Assembly (NCBI GenBank): GCA_030611265.1
Contig: JAUWQD010000019.1
Location: 1 to 45,713, forward strand
DNA length: 45,713 nucleotides
Direction: 5' to 3'
Origin: Methanosarcinaceae archaeon
GTDB lineage: Archaea; Halobacteriota; Methanosarcinia; Methanosarcinales; Methanosarcinaceae
Part shown: positions 15,685 through 23,910 of the stretch, piece after piece
Layout: each line of letters starts with the position of its first letter
How positions within the stretch are numbered: the stretch's first letter is position 1
Made by a program: the position numbers and the translations under genes
Notes under the pieces: model-generated
Database searches by the model: none
What the model was told of the DNA's origin: nothing
Seen by the model: the letters and a program-made list of their open reading frames with translations, nothing else

Positions 15685-15817
15685 TTTTATAATATAATAG
15701 GTTGCCTTCCCCGTGCCTTTTTTGCTCAACAATCTTTAATTCGATCAGTTTTTTGATCTCTTTATGTGCTGACTGACGGGATATTTTGAACATATTTTGA
15801 ATATCACTGTTTGTTAT
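15666..15817 (-). pseudogene. C-terminal remnant of a winged-helix protein
   Basis: A minus-strand frame reads ITNSDIQNMFKISRQSAHKE, then IKKLIELKIVEQKRHGEGNL and LYYKIVRRNG before a TGA. Helix-turn-helix followed by a wing is convincing, and the segment resembles the tail of Fic-linked or ArsR-like regulators. No start is visible, and an upstream TAA closes the frame. The last residues are encoded by the 12-bp repeat units. Confidence 0.45.
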
Positions 15818-15880
15818 TTAGCTATTTGAAATTAAATGCTCCGCTCAACCACAAAAAACACCCAACTGCCCGGAAGGTCC

Positions 15881-16531
15881 TTAAAACATCCTCACAAGAT
15901 GGTTCGTATAAACCATCCACAGCCCAACTCCAATCAACACAACACCCGCAGCTCTCTTGATAATCACATCATACTTCGCGATACCACCAAGTTTTGCAGA
16001 TGAGACGTTTGCCGAGTATGCAATGATCAGCATTGGAATTGCAAATCCAAGCGAGTAGATGAAAAGCATCATCGCGCCGTAGGTAATATCAGCAGCCATT
16101 GCCACCATCGTGAGTATCGTACCGAGTATGGGACCAACACATGGAATCCATATGACACCGAGCGACATCCCCAAAAGCAAACCACCAAGCAGACCTTCCT
16201 CATTGTTCGCACGCAGGAACGATAATCTCCCAAACGCATTGAATATGTTGAGTTCAAAGAGCATTGCCACACCAAACCCGATGATGAATATCTCGGCAAT
16301 GATGTTAAGATATCCAAGATATGCCCTGAATGTTGAGCCAAAAGCCGAGGTCACAATACCCATTAAGGTGAAAGAGATTGACAAGCCCAGAACAATGGCA
16401 ATCGGTCTTAATTTTCCTTTTTCAGTAGAATATGCAAATATCGCGGGGATCAACGGCAACACACACGGTGATGCTACGCTGACAATGCCTGCAATAAATG
16501 CTGCGATCGGAGTTACTGTGGGGAGATCCAT
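15881..16531 (-). CDS. ccdA: CcdA/DsbD-family thiol-disulfide membrane transporter
   Basis: A 216-residue protein with six helices, the CcdA length. It moves reducing equivalents across the membrane to extracytoplasmic thioredoxin-like proteins. The two helix-embedded cysteines appear as GIVSVASPCVLPLIPAIFAY (TM1) and VIWIPCVGPILGTILTMVA (TM4). SD aggtatga precedes the ATG. It is followed upstream (same strand) by thioredoxin-fold lipoproteins, which are its likely partners, so this is an extracytoplasmic redox cluster. Confidence 0.93.
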   Translation of the reverse strand: MDLPTVTPIAAFIAGIVSVASPCVLPLIPAIFAYSTEKGKLRPIAIVLGLSISFTLMGIVTSAFGSTFRAYLGYLNIIAEIFIIGFGVAMLFELNIFNAFGRLSFLRANNEEGLLGGLLLGMSLGVIWIPCVGPILGTILTMVAMAADITYGAMMLFIYSLGFAIPMLIIAYSANVSSAKLGGIAKYDVIIKRAAGVVLIGVGLWMVYTNHLVRMF

Positions 16532-16552
16532 TTTATCATACCTGCTGTATCG

Positions 16553-16990
16553 TTACTGTGCTACTGCACTATTAATGGCTTCTGTCAAGGTCTGTTCATT
16601 TTTTACACCAATGAAGCTGTTGCTGATATAACCATTGTCAGTGACAACAATTGTAGTCGGTGCACCGCGCACAAAATAATCATTCCATGCTTGCTGTGAT
16701 TCGAAGTCTCTAGCCTCCAGCAGCACAAGTGAAACCTTGTCACCATACATGGTCTGTATGTTATTCAATATGTTATGCTGTGCAATACAAGGCGCTCCAC
16801 CTGCAAAGTAGAAGTACAAAATGACGACGGAATCATCATTGGCAATCGCATCCTTTATCGATTGTGTGGATAGCGGTGCTTTCTCAAGTTGTGTATTGTC
16901 CTGCGCATCCGGACTGTCAGCACAGCCCGCAACAAGTACGCTAAGTAATAAGATTAAAACCAGTGTCGCGTTTTTTAGTGTAAATTTCAT
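16553..16990 (-). CDS. Thioredoxin-fold lipoprotein lacking the CXXC pair
   Basis: 145 residues. A lipoprotein signal peptide with lipobox LVAGC is followed by a thioredoxin fold (VVILYFYFAGGAPCIAQHNI, then LVLLEARD, then FVRGAPTTIVVTDNG). The usual CXXC site is GGAPC: only the second cysteine remains, and the cis-proline (GAPT) is kept. It could form mixed disulfides or bind a partner but not run normal dithiol exchange (inference). It lies 21 bp upstream of ccdA in the same direction and is probably in the same transcript. Confidence 0.82.
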   Translation of the reverse strand: MKFTLKNATLVLILLLSVLVAGCADSPDAQDNTQLEKAPLSTQSIKDAIANDDSVVILYFYFAGGAPCIAQHNILNNIQTMYGDKVSLVLLEARDFESQQAWNDYFVRGAPTTIVVTDNGYISNSFIGVKNEQTLTEAINSAVAQ

Positions 16991-17005
16991 GTTACTTTAT
17001 AGCCT

Positions 17006-17485
17006 CTATTTATTGTTGTATTCTTCAATAGCATAATCAAGTGTTTTTGCAAGCGTCTGTTTATCGGTAAGACCAATGAACCTTGCATACTCGCGCTGGG
17101 TACTTGTAGTGCCATCGCGTGCCATGTAGACATATTGCCCGTTCTCAACACCAACGATCACGCACGAATCAGGTATATATCCTACATTGAAAAAATCTGA
17201 AAGTTGTGGACTCTCATCCGTGTCAATATACATAACAGCAGCCTTATCCCCATATTCTCCAGCCAGTGCATCGATTATTGGAGCCTGATCCCTACAGGGC
17301 TGGCACCACTCAGCACCGATCTTAAGTAGCACAGGTCCATTCAAAAGTGCTTCGTTGATCTGGCTGATGTCAGTTACATGAGTTGCAAGGCCATCAACAA
17401 TTGCTTCGCTGTTGTCTTGACTAATGCAGCCGCTTAGCACCAGAACAGTACCGATCAATATCATCAAAATTATGGAATTTCTCAT
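17006..17485 (-). CDS. Thioredoxin-like lipoprotein (active site WCQPC)
   Basis: 159 residues. Lipobox VLSGC near residue 20 is followed by a thioredoxin domain with WCQPCRDQAPIIDALAGEYG and cis-proline YIPDS. It probably acts outside the membrane and is re-reduced by CcdA. I chose the ATG at 17485 because GGTGA precedes it; a TTG at 17503 is less likely. It is closely related to 17783-18259, with which it forms the duplicated unit described in the findings. It is 15 bp from the next gene of the cluster. Confidence 0.9.
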   Translation of the reverse strand: MRNSIILMILIGTVLVLSGCISQDNSEAIVDGLATHVTDISQINEALLNGPVLLKIGAEWCQPCRDQAPIIDALAGEYGDKAAVMYIDTDESPQLSDFFNVGYIPDSCVIVGVENGQYVYMARDGTTSTQREYARFIGLTDKQTLAKTLDYAIEEYNNK

Positions 17486-17632
17486 AGATTCACCGATAGA
17501 CAATTCACTCCTGATACTAAATATTCTTTGTTCATTTAAAGGTTTTGTATGGTTTTGGCATAATCCACCATTTTACACCGACCCCATTATTAAGTAATAT
17601 GGAACCAATGATGATGTGGGAGAAAAGGGAAA

Positions 17633-17761
17633 ATGTCCAAAACAACAATAGCCTTTGTTATTGTTCTGTTAATGATTGCTACATCCGGTATACTCATCCA
17701 AAAGATAGTGCTGGAAAAACGTTGGGCTGAGGATGTGATGTATTTCGACTATCAGTGTTGA
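17633..17761 (+). pseudogene. Truncated duplicate of the 18413 gene (5' part only)
   Basis: The frame MSKTTIAFVIVLLMIATSGI and onward is almost base-for-base identical to the first 39 codons of the gene at 18413. It then ends abruptly after MYFD with YQC and a stop, where sequence from the next duplicated unit begins. Its upstream region (taagtaatatggaacc) is also copied. It is a by-product of a tandem duplication of about 780 bp. Confidence 0.85.
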
Positions 17762-17782
17762 TCTCATGTTCTTTTGTAGCCC

Positions 17783-18259
17783 CTATTTATTGTTGTATTC
17801 TTCAATTGCATAATCAAGTGTTTTTACAAGCGTCTGTTTATCGGTAAGTCCAGTGAATTTTGCACACTCGCACCGAATATTTGTAGTGCCATCACGCATC
17901 ATGTAAACATATTGCCCGTCCTCAATACCAACGAGCACATACGAATCCGGTATGGCATACACATCGAAAACATTTATAAATTCAGGATTATCATCTATGT
18001 TTATGTGCATGACAGTAACCCTACCTTCATATTCTTCTGCCAGCTCAACGATTATTGGATTCTGATTTCGACAGGGCTGGCATTGTCCCCCGATCTTGAG
18101 CAATACAGGTCCATTCGCAAGTGCTTCGTTGATCTGGCTGATGTCAGTTACATGAATTACAAGTGTATCATCAAATATCTCGCTGCTGTCTTGGCCGATG
18201 CATCCGCTTAGTATCAAAACAGTGCCTACTAAGCTTGTCAAAATAATGAAAATTTTCAT
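17783..18259 (-). CDS. Thioredoxin-like lipoprotein, diverged paralogue (GQCQPC)
   Basis: 158 residues, strongly similar to 17006-17485 along its length: lipobox ILSGC, then IGGQCQPCRNQNPIIVELAE, with the same C-terminal LTDKQTLVKTLDYAIEEYNN. The CXXC cysteines remain, but the tryptophan before them is glutamine, and a C-terminal segment gains CEC, so its redox properties may differ. I chose the ATG at 18259 after ggggga. The gene is part of the second duplicated unit. Confidence 0.88.
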   Translation of the reverse strand: MKIFIILTSLVGTVLILSGCIGQDSSEIFDDTLVIHVTDISQINEALANGPVLLKIGGQCQPCRNQNPIIVELAEEYEGRVTVMHINIDDNPEFINVFDVYAIPDSYVLVGIEDGQYVYMMRDGTTNIRCECAKFTGLTDKQTLVKTLDYAIEEYNNK

Positions 18260-18412
18260 CGCTTCCCCCGATAAACAATTCACTCCCAATACTACATATT
18301 ATTTCGTTGATTTAAAGATTTTGCGTGGTTTTGCCATAATTATTTATTTGCTACAGATTGACTCCATAATTAAGTAATATGGAACCAATGATGATGTGGG
18401 AGAACAGGGAAA

Positions 18413-19030
18413 ATGTCCAAAACAACAATAGCCTTTGTTATTGTTCTGTTAATGATTGCCACATCCGGCATACTCATCCAAAAGATAGTGCTGGAAAAGC
18501 GTTGGGCTGAGGATGTGATGTATTTCGATATCGAATCTGATACACTTGTTCACGGCACGATGATAACAACCGTCCACCCAACCCTTGAAGGCTGGTCATG
18601 GGACAGGGACAGTTTTGTTGCAACAAACGTATCCCGCAAAGTAACAAATTACCGTTCTTACGAATACGATACAGATCAATCTCTTGATGTTGAAGCGACT
18701 CTTGGCGGCAAATACATGCGGTATAAGATATTCTTCCCTGATACAAAATATTTCGATTACACGTATGTTTCCGAGTTTGACCTCGAATACGAGCAGAGCA
18801 TGGCATACTCAAAAAAGTACGGGGTGTTCAGATGGAACTGGGGCAGTCCTGAGTTCAAACTCCCGCAAAGGATCTATGTCACCCTGCCGGTCGGGTCGGA
18901 ACTCGTTCAGGTGAATGGTGTAGATCATTATGAAAGTTGGATTGAAAATGACAGAACTGTGGTGTTTTTCGAAAAATTCACAGGTCCTGATGAGTATTTT
19001 TGGTGGGATGTGTTTTACACAATTCCATAA
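18413..19030 (+). CDS. Membrane-anchored extracytoplasmic protein, unknown
   Basis: 205 residues: one N-terminal helix (6-26, IAFVIVLLMIATSGILIQKI) with a large outside domain rich in Tyr, Trp and Asp (DTKYFDYTYVSEFDLEYEQS; GVFRWNWGSPEF). No cysteine is present in the outside domain. I do not recognise the family. It diverges from the thioredoxin paralogue, with a truncated copy of its 5' end in the same arrangement at 17633. Confidence 0.8.
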   Translation: MSKTTIAFVIVLLMIATSGILIQKIVLEKRWAEDVMYFDIESDTLVHGTMITTVHPTLEGWSWDRDSFVATNVSRKVTNYRSYEYDTDQSLDVEATLGGKYMRYKIFFPDTKYFDYTYVSEFDLEYEQSMAYSKKYGVFRWNWGSPEFKLPQRIYVTLPVGSELVQVNGVDHYESWIENDRTVVFFEKFTGPDEYFWWDVFYTIP

Positions 19031-19379
19031 AGAAAGCATTAGTTGAAACATGCAGTTAATTTAAATATACTAAATGTACCTCACTTTCCGCACATCTCAT
19101 TTGGCTTTTAATCGTATTTATTCTTGCTGAATCAAGAATCTTCAGTATAAACACTCTGGAGTATCTTCAAGGAGTTTGCAACTCAGGTCAAAGATGTATT
19201 GATGAAAAGTATTTACAAGAGGCTAAACGAGCAGGAAGCGGCTGAAGTTTGATTAACGAGTTAGAATTAACAGATACTGTTTCCCGACAAAATCATTGAT
19301 CGAAGAAAGCATATATGGTATACATCAGAGATCCCTGCATCAATAACTGATTTGTACTATTAACAACAAATTAAAGTCT
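19031..19379. other. Gene-free interval with a possible coding remnant
   Basis: About 350 bases without an intact gene. Plus-strand frame 19151-19252 reads WSIFKEFATQVKDVLMKSIY, then KRLNEQEAAEV and a stop, with an in-frame TAA just upstream; it may be the tail of a decayed gene. The right end supplies the leader of the M24 peptidase; I see no clear SD there, so that mRNA may be leaderless. Confidence 0.4.
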
Positions 19380-20555
19380 ATGAAACAACCACAAACACTC
19401 CTCGACATCACCACATCGATAATCAAGAACAAAGCAGACGCATTCCTGATGATAGGTGACTCACATGATGCCGATATGTATTATGCAACAAGGTTCTTTG
19501 CATCCGATTCCTTCACATACCTGCAAACTAAAAATGCAAATGAGATCATCTTTATATCGGAAATGGAACGCGGACGTGCAGAAATGGAATCACGCATATC
19601 CGACATACGCACAACGAATGAGTATGACTACAAATCAAAAGTAAAAGCAAGAGGTGACCCTGCACTTGGGTACGTAGATTGTCTTGCAGAACTATTGCAA
19701 AAAGAAGATATCAAGAAGATAGCAGTTCCACGCCATTTTCCGTTATTTACTGCGCAGACACTCAAGGAAGAGGGTTTTACGGTCATGCCTATCAAAAGCC
19801 CATTACGTGAGATGCGGATGAAAAAGGATGAGACTGAGATCGAACACATCACATCTGTTCAGAATGCATGTGAAACAGCAATGCAGTCAGCCATTGATAT
19901 GATAAAGAACGCCATTGTAACAGATGGTGTCCTGTATCACAATGGATATACCATGACATCCGATCAAGTACGTGCAGAGATCGAACATACGCTTCTTGAC
20001 ATGGGATGCGAGGCAGACAGCACGATCGTTGCCTGCGGCAAAAAGTCTGCAAATCCTCACTGGGAAGGCGAAGGTGCGATACTGGCAAATGAGCCGATAG
20101 TCATCGATATATTCCCGCGAAACAAAAAGAGCAGATACTACGCAGACATGAGCCGTACAGTTCTCAAAGGGAAACCATCCAAAGAACTGGCTGATATGTA
20201 CAGTGCAGTCATTGCAGCACAGGATGCAGCATTTGCACAGGTCAAGATCGGTGCCAAGTGCAGCGATATACACAATGCGGTCTGCGATGCATTTGATGAA
20301 ATGGGATATGACACCATTCGGAACGATTCAAAGGTTGGGTTCATTCACTCCACCGGGCATGGGGTCGGTCTTGACATACATGAACATCCAAATGTAGGGG
20401 ATAACAATTCTGTGCTGGAGGAAGGCAATGTCATTACGATCGAGCCGGGATTGTACTATCCTGACATTGGTGGGATACGCATTGAGGATCTGGTCGTTGT
20501 GACAAAAGACGGATACAAGAACCTGACCGGATTCGAAAAGGATTTTGTAGTATAG
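19380..20555 (+). CDS. M24-family aminopeptidase (Xaa-Pro peptidase type)
   Basis: 391 residues. An N-terminal creatinase-like domain (about 1-150) is followed by the pita-bread peptidase domain. The dinuclear metal ligands are visible: Asp in PIVIDIFPR, Asp in YYADMSRTVL, His in FIHSTGHGVGLDIHEHP, Glu in ITIEPGLYYP and Glu in GIRIEDLVVV. It should cleave N-terminal residues next to proline in cytoplasmic peptides. It is followed by map at 58 bp on the same strand, pairing two M24 enzymes. Confidence 0.92.
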   Translation: MKQPQTLLDITTSIIKNKADAFLMIGDSHDADMYYATRFFASDSFTYLQTKNANEIIFISEMERGRAEMESRISDIRTTNEYDYKSKVKARGDPALGYVDCLAELLQKEDIKKIAVPRHFPLFTAQTLKEEGFTVMPIKSPLREMRMKKDETEIEHITSVQNACETAMQSAIDMIKNAIVTDGVLYHNGYTMTSDQVRAEIEHTLLDMGCEADSTIVACGKKSANPHWEGEGAILANEPIVIDIFPRNKKSRYYADMSRTVLKGKPSKELADMYSAVIAAQDAAFAQVKIGAKCSDIHNAVCDAFDEMGYDTIRNDSKVGFIHSTGHGVGLDIHEHPNVGDNNSVLEEGNVITIEPGLYYPDIGGIRIEDLVVVTKDGYKNLTGFEKDFVV

Positions 20556-20613
20556 GTTTGATACAACAATTCAGGATCATTTTACAATTACGATATCAAT
20601 TACGAGGTAATAC

Positions 20614-21504
20614 ATGATAGATAAACTTCAGGAGATCGAGGAGATCATTGGAAAATATACAACCGCTGGAAAGATACTCTCGCAGGTCAGGGAGGAGGCA
20701 AGAGACAAGATAAAGGTTGGTGCCAAACTTCTTGATGTTGCAGAGTTCGTTGAGCAGAGGAGCATTGAACTTGGCGGTCAGCCTGCATTCCCGTGCAATA
20801 TTTCACGCAACGATGAGGCTGCACATGCAACCCCTTCTGCCGGTGATGAGACCGTGTTTGGAAAAGACATGGTTAAAATGGATCTTGGGGTCCATGTTGA
20901 TGGCTACATTGCCGATGCAGCACTGACCGTTGACCTGTCAGGCAATCCCGATATCGTGAAAGCCTCAGAAGATGCATTGTATGCAGCGATCGACGTTATC
21001 AAAAGCGGGATCGATACCAAAGAGATAGGAGCAGTAATTGAGGATGCCATAACAGGATATGGTCTTAAGCCAATATCAAACCTGACCGGACACGGACTTG
21101 CACAGTATTTCACTCACACCCCGCCAAGTATCCCGAATAAGCACATCGACCATGGAGTTGTCCTCGGTGAAGGAGACATCATTGCGATCGAACCTTTTGC
21201 AACGGATGGTTTTGGGAAGGTGGCAGATGGTTCATGGGCAGAGATATATCATGTAGTGGGAAGTAAACCGGTCCGGCTGCCTGCGGCAAGGAAACTCCTG
21301 AAACAGATGGAGCAGTACAAGACACTGCCATTTGCAAAGCGATGGCTTGAATCCGACAAACTCGATTTTGCGCTGATGCAACTTGAGAGAGCAGGCGTTG
21401 TGGCATCATATCCTGTGCTAAAAGAAGTTGAAGGCGGACTTGTTTCACAAGCCGAGCATACGGTCATTGTGACAGAGGACGGCTGTGAGATACTCACCAA
21501 ATGA
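20614..21504 (+). CDS. map: Methionine aminopeptidase, type II
   Basis: A 296-residue archaeal/eukaryal-type MAP that removes the initiator methionine. Landmarks: PAFPCNISRNDEAAHATPSA, MVKMDLGVHVDGYIADAALT (two metal Asp), LTGHGLAQYFTHTPPSIPN with His ligands, IIAIEPFATDGFG (Glu) and VSQAEHTVIVTEDG (Glu). The insertion carrying WLESDKLDFALMQLERAGVV is typical of type II. SD gaggtaa precedes the ATG. The stop overlaps an upstream in-frame start option of the next gene, so coupling is possible. Confidence 0.97.
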   Translation: MIDKLQEIEEIIGKYTTAGKILSQVREEARDKIKVGAKLLDVAEFVEQRSIELGGQPAFPCNISRNDEAAHATPSAGDETVFGKDMVKMDLGVHVDGYIADAALTVDLSGNPDIVKASEDALYAAIDVIKSGIDTKEIGAVIEDAITGYGLKPISNLTGHGLAQYFTHTPPSIPNKHIDHGVVLGEGDIIAIEPFATDGFGKVADGSWAEIYHVVGSKPVRLPAARKLLKQMEQYKTLPFAKRWLESDKLDFALMQLERAGVVASYPVLKEVEGGLVSQAEHTVIVTEDGCEILTK

Positions 21505-21530
21505 CCATGATCAATGAGAAGAGAGATATC

Positions 21531-22277
21531 ATGAAACCCGTGAGCATTGTTTGTTTAATGGCGGTTGCAATTGTCTTATTGTCAACACCTGCATTTGCAG
21601 GTTTTAACTGGGAGAACAATATCACGGTGGGTAACGATGGCATGACATGGAGATACACGGAACAGTACACCGAAGACAATTTTGTTTTCTATAAGAGTTA
21701 TATCGATGCCGATTTGGGAAATGGTGATGACTATGTCAGTGCATGGGAACTCTTAAAAGTGGATTCAATAACAAGGGAAGCATTTTATGATTCGATCATA
21801 AACGACATGGATGTGAAGATCAATAATTCGTCAACTGCCATACATTTGTCTGAGATCGATTCTTCCATATCCGAAGATGCACTCGGGAAGGTGTACAGAC
21901 GTGGCGAGGTCACCAATTACTACAAGGTGATGTATTCCTTTGATGGATCACTGACAGAACTTGGAACTAATATCTGGTTCCTTGCCGAGCCTGAATCGAA
22001 TGTGACGATCACATTTCCTGTAGGGATTAATGTAACATCCACAGAAAGCATTGAAAATACGACAACAATCATACACAACAACACCACAACGATTATCGGT
22101 ATAGTTGGTTTTGAAGGGGAAATCTCTATTGGTTATGCCGAAAATGAGACATGGGAGGTATACGTACCGGAGCCGATGGATGATAATAATGAGACATCAA
22201 CAGAAGTGGAACCCCATGTACCGTATAACCCTGTTGACCAGATATTCGAATGGCTGGGTTTCGGGCCAAAACGTTAA
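21531..22277 (+). CDS. Secreted protein of unknown function
   Basis: About 248 residues from the ATG at 21531. There is a signal peptide (MKPVSIVCLMAVAIVLLSTP, then AFA), then a beta-rich domain with many NxS/T sequons (NNTTT, NVTST, ENETW) suitable for archaeal N-glycosylation. The acidic, Pro-rich tail ends DQIFEWLGFGPKR. No C-terminal anchor is visible. An upstream in-frame ATG at 21501 overlaps the map stop by ATGA and would lengthen the n-region by ten residues. The family is not recognised. Confidence 0.78.
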   Translation: MKPVSIVCLMAVAIVLLSTPAFAGFNWENNITVGNDGMTWRYTEQYTEDNFVFYKSYIDADLGNGDDYVSAWELLKVDSITREAFYDSIINDMDVKINNSSTAIHLSEIDSSISEDALGKVYRRGEVTNYYKVMYSFDGSLTELGTNIWFLAEPESNVTITFPVGINVTSTESIENTTTIIHNNTTTIIGIVGFEGEISIGYAENETWEVYVPEPMDDNNETSTEVEPHVPYNPVDQIFEWLGFGPKR

Positions 22278-22304
22278 TCTAAATTTAAATGGAATTTGAG
22301 AGAT

Positions 22305-22592
22305 ATGATAATCGAACAGATCGCACTTGAGACCGGCATTGCGCTTGGGCTTAAATTTGAAATGCAGAATGCACCGCTTCTTGTTGTAAAAGCGGACAAG
22401 GGATTTGTTATGTGTGGCTACCTTGATATTGATATGGCAAATACACTTGGCGATGTTGCCGTGAGAGTCAGAGGCGTCAATACTTTTGAGGATGTGCTGG
22501 ATGCACAGGTAGTTGGTATAACACAGGCAGCGGCAGATCTTGGTATAGATATCAAGATGAATGCCAGGGATGCTCTTGAGCGCATGTTCTGA
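22305..22592 (+). CDS. DUF1805 family protein (YunC-like)
   Basis: 95 residues from ATG 22305 (a TTG at 22296 is the alternative). APLLVVKADKGFVMCGYLDI, then LGDVAVRVRGVNTFEDVLDA and ADLGI match what I recall of DUF1805, a small alpha/beta domain with a conserved KA.KG..MCGYL core. The role is unknown. It lies 26 bp upstream of the TrmG10-like gene and is likely cotranscribed. Confidence 0.82.
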   Translation: MIIEQIALETGIALGLKFEMQNAPLLVVKADKGFVMCGYLDIDMANTLGDVAVRVRGVNTFEDVLDAQVVGITQAAADLGIDIKMNARDALERMF

Positions 22593-22617
22593 TATGTTTT
22601 TTCGTTAATCTGTTCTG

Positions 22618-23655
22618 ATGTTATACGCTTTTGAACTATCCGGTGAGCATGAGGAACTGCCGCGTGCAGAAGTTCTTGCATGTCTTGACATTGTGGGTGC
22701 AGTGTACAGTGAGCATGTGTTTTTTGACCAGTGTCTTGTTGTGGATATTGATGGCAGTGATGAGATCATTGACAAAAAGATGGAACTTATGGCAGAGCGT
22801 TTGTCCTTTTCACATCATATTGTAAAGGTCATGGGGATATGTGATTCCGATGTTGATACAATCATCGAGATGGCGGAGAATTCCAACATCGATGATCACA
22901 TCGTTGCGGGGGAGACCTATGTTGTCCGTGCCAAACGGATAAAACACCATACCCGTATCCACGGTGCGAATCTTGAAGGCAGGGTTGGAGGCAGCATTTA
23001 CAGGAAAGGGTACAGTGCAGATATGAAAAACCCTGATGTTGAGTTTCGTCTCATCCTGACCGAGCGGTGTGTGTTCGGTTCGATCGTTGCATCGGTCGAT
23101 CGAAGTGCATATGAGGCACGTTCGCCACAAAAAAAACCGTTCTTCTATCCGGGCGTGCTTATGCCGAGAATGGCACGCGCACTTGTGAATTTTTCAAAAG
23201 CCGGAGAGGGTGACGTTTTTTTTGACCCATTCTGCGGGACTGCCGGGATACTTGTGGAAGCAGGACTCATCGGGGCAGATGTCATCGGTTTGGATGTGCA
23301 GGAAAAGATCATAGGCGGTGCGCAGATGAACCTTGAAGCGTTCGTACCTGAATATTCGTTATTTGTAGGCGATGCATGCAGGGTTCCGCTTGTGGATGGA
23401 TGTGTTGATGCTATCGTGACCGACCCTCCGTATGGGCGTTCGGCTGCGATAAAAGCGGAGTCGCTTCATCATCTGTATGCGCATTCTTTTGCTGAGATGT
23501 ACCGTGTGCTCAAAAGCGGGAGAATGGCTGTTGTGGTATCCGAGCAGCCTGTGGACGGGTTTGCCTGCGATGCCGGGTTTGTGGTGGTGGAGACATATTT
23601 GCAGAAGGTTCATAAGAGCCTTACGCGGATCATTTTGGTTTTGTTTAAGGAATGA
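22618..23655 (+). CDS. tRNA (guanine-10-N2)-methyltransferase, TrmG10-like
   Basis: 345 residues: an N-terminal THUMP domain (about 1-150, with ERLSFSHHIVKVMG) and a C-terminal Rossmann methyltransferase. SAM and target motifs are visible: VFFDPFCGTAGILVEAGLIG, VIGLDVQEK and the catalytic TDPPYGRSAAI. The RSPQKKPFFYPGVLMPRMAR linker is typical of archaeal Trm-G10, which methylates tRNA G10 using SAM. The weak upstream sequence gives no clear SD. Confidence 0.92.
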   Translation: MLYAFELSGEHEELPRAEVLACLDIVGAVYSEHVFFDQCLVVDIDGSDEIIDKKMELMAERLSFSHHIVKVMGICDSDVDTIIEMAENSNIDDHIVAGETYVVRAKRIKHHTRIHGANLEGRVGGSIYRKGYSADMKNPDVEFRLILTERCVFGSIVASVDRSAYEARSPQKKPFFYPGVLMPRMARALVNFSKAGEGDVFFDPFCGTAGILVEAGLIGADVIGLDVQEKIIGGAQMNLEAFVPEYSLFVGDACRVPLVDGCVDAIVTDPPYGRSAAIKAESLHHLYAHSFAEMYRVLKSGRMAVVVSEQPVDGFACDAGFVVVETYLQKVHKSLTRIILVLFKE

Positions 23656-23696
23656 TCTGGATGTACGGTAATTAAGGAGTTCCACGGTTGGTAACC

Positions 23697-23729
23697 GGCT
23701 TTGTGTATAAAGTACATCCTGTGTAAAAA
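23697..23729 (+). repeat. Dispersed repeat, copy 2 (ggctttgtgtataaagt type)
   Basis: Identical over 33 bases to 9342-9374, starting ggctttgtgtataaagtac. It lies 41 bp after the tRNA methyltransferase stop. Flanks outside the repeat are unrelated to copy 1. Confidence 0.65.
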
Positions 23730-23910
23730 GTCAGGATATTTTACGATTTTTAAACCAGAGCTGTTAAGTTATGCAATTACAATTTGTCAATGACTTTGGA
23801 TTGCTTCGCAAAATCCAGGGCATCTGGATGATGTTCGGAGAAATTTCTTTTTAAATTTTAAAACATGCATACATAAAAACTTAAGTAAAATGTATCGATA
23901 GATAATATAA

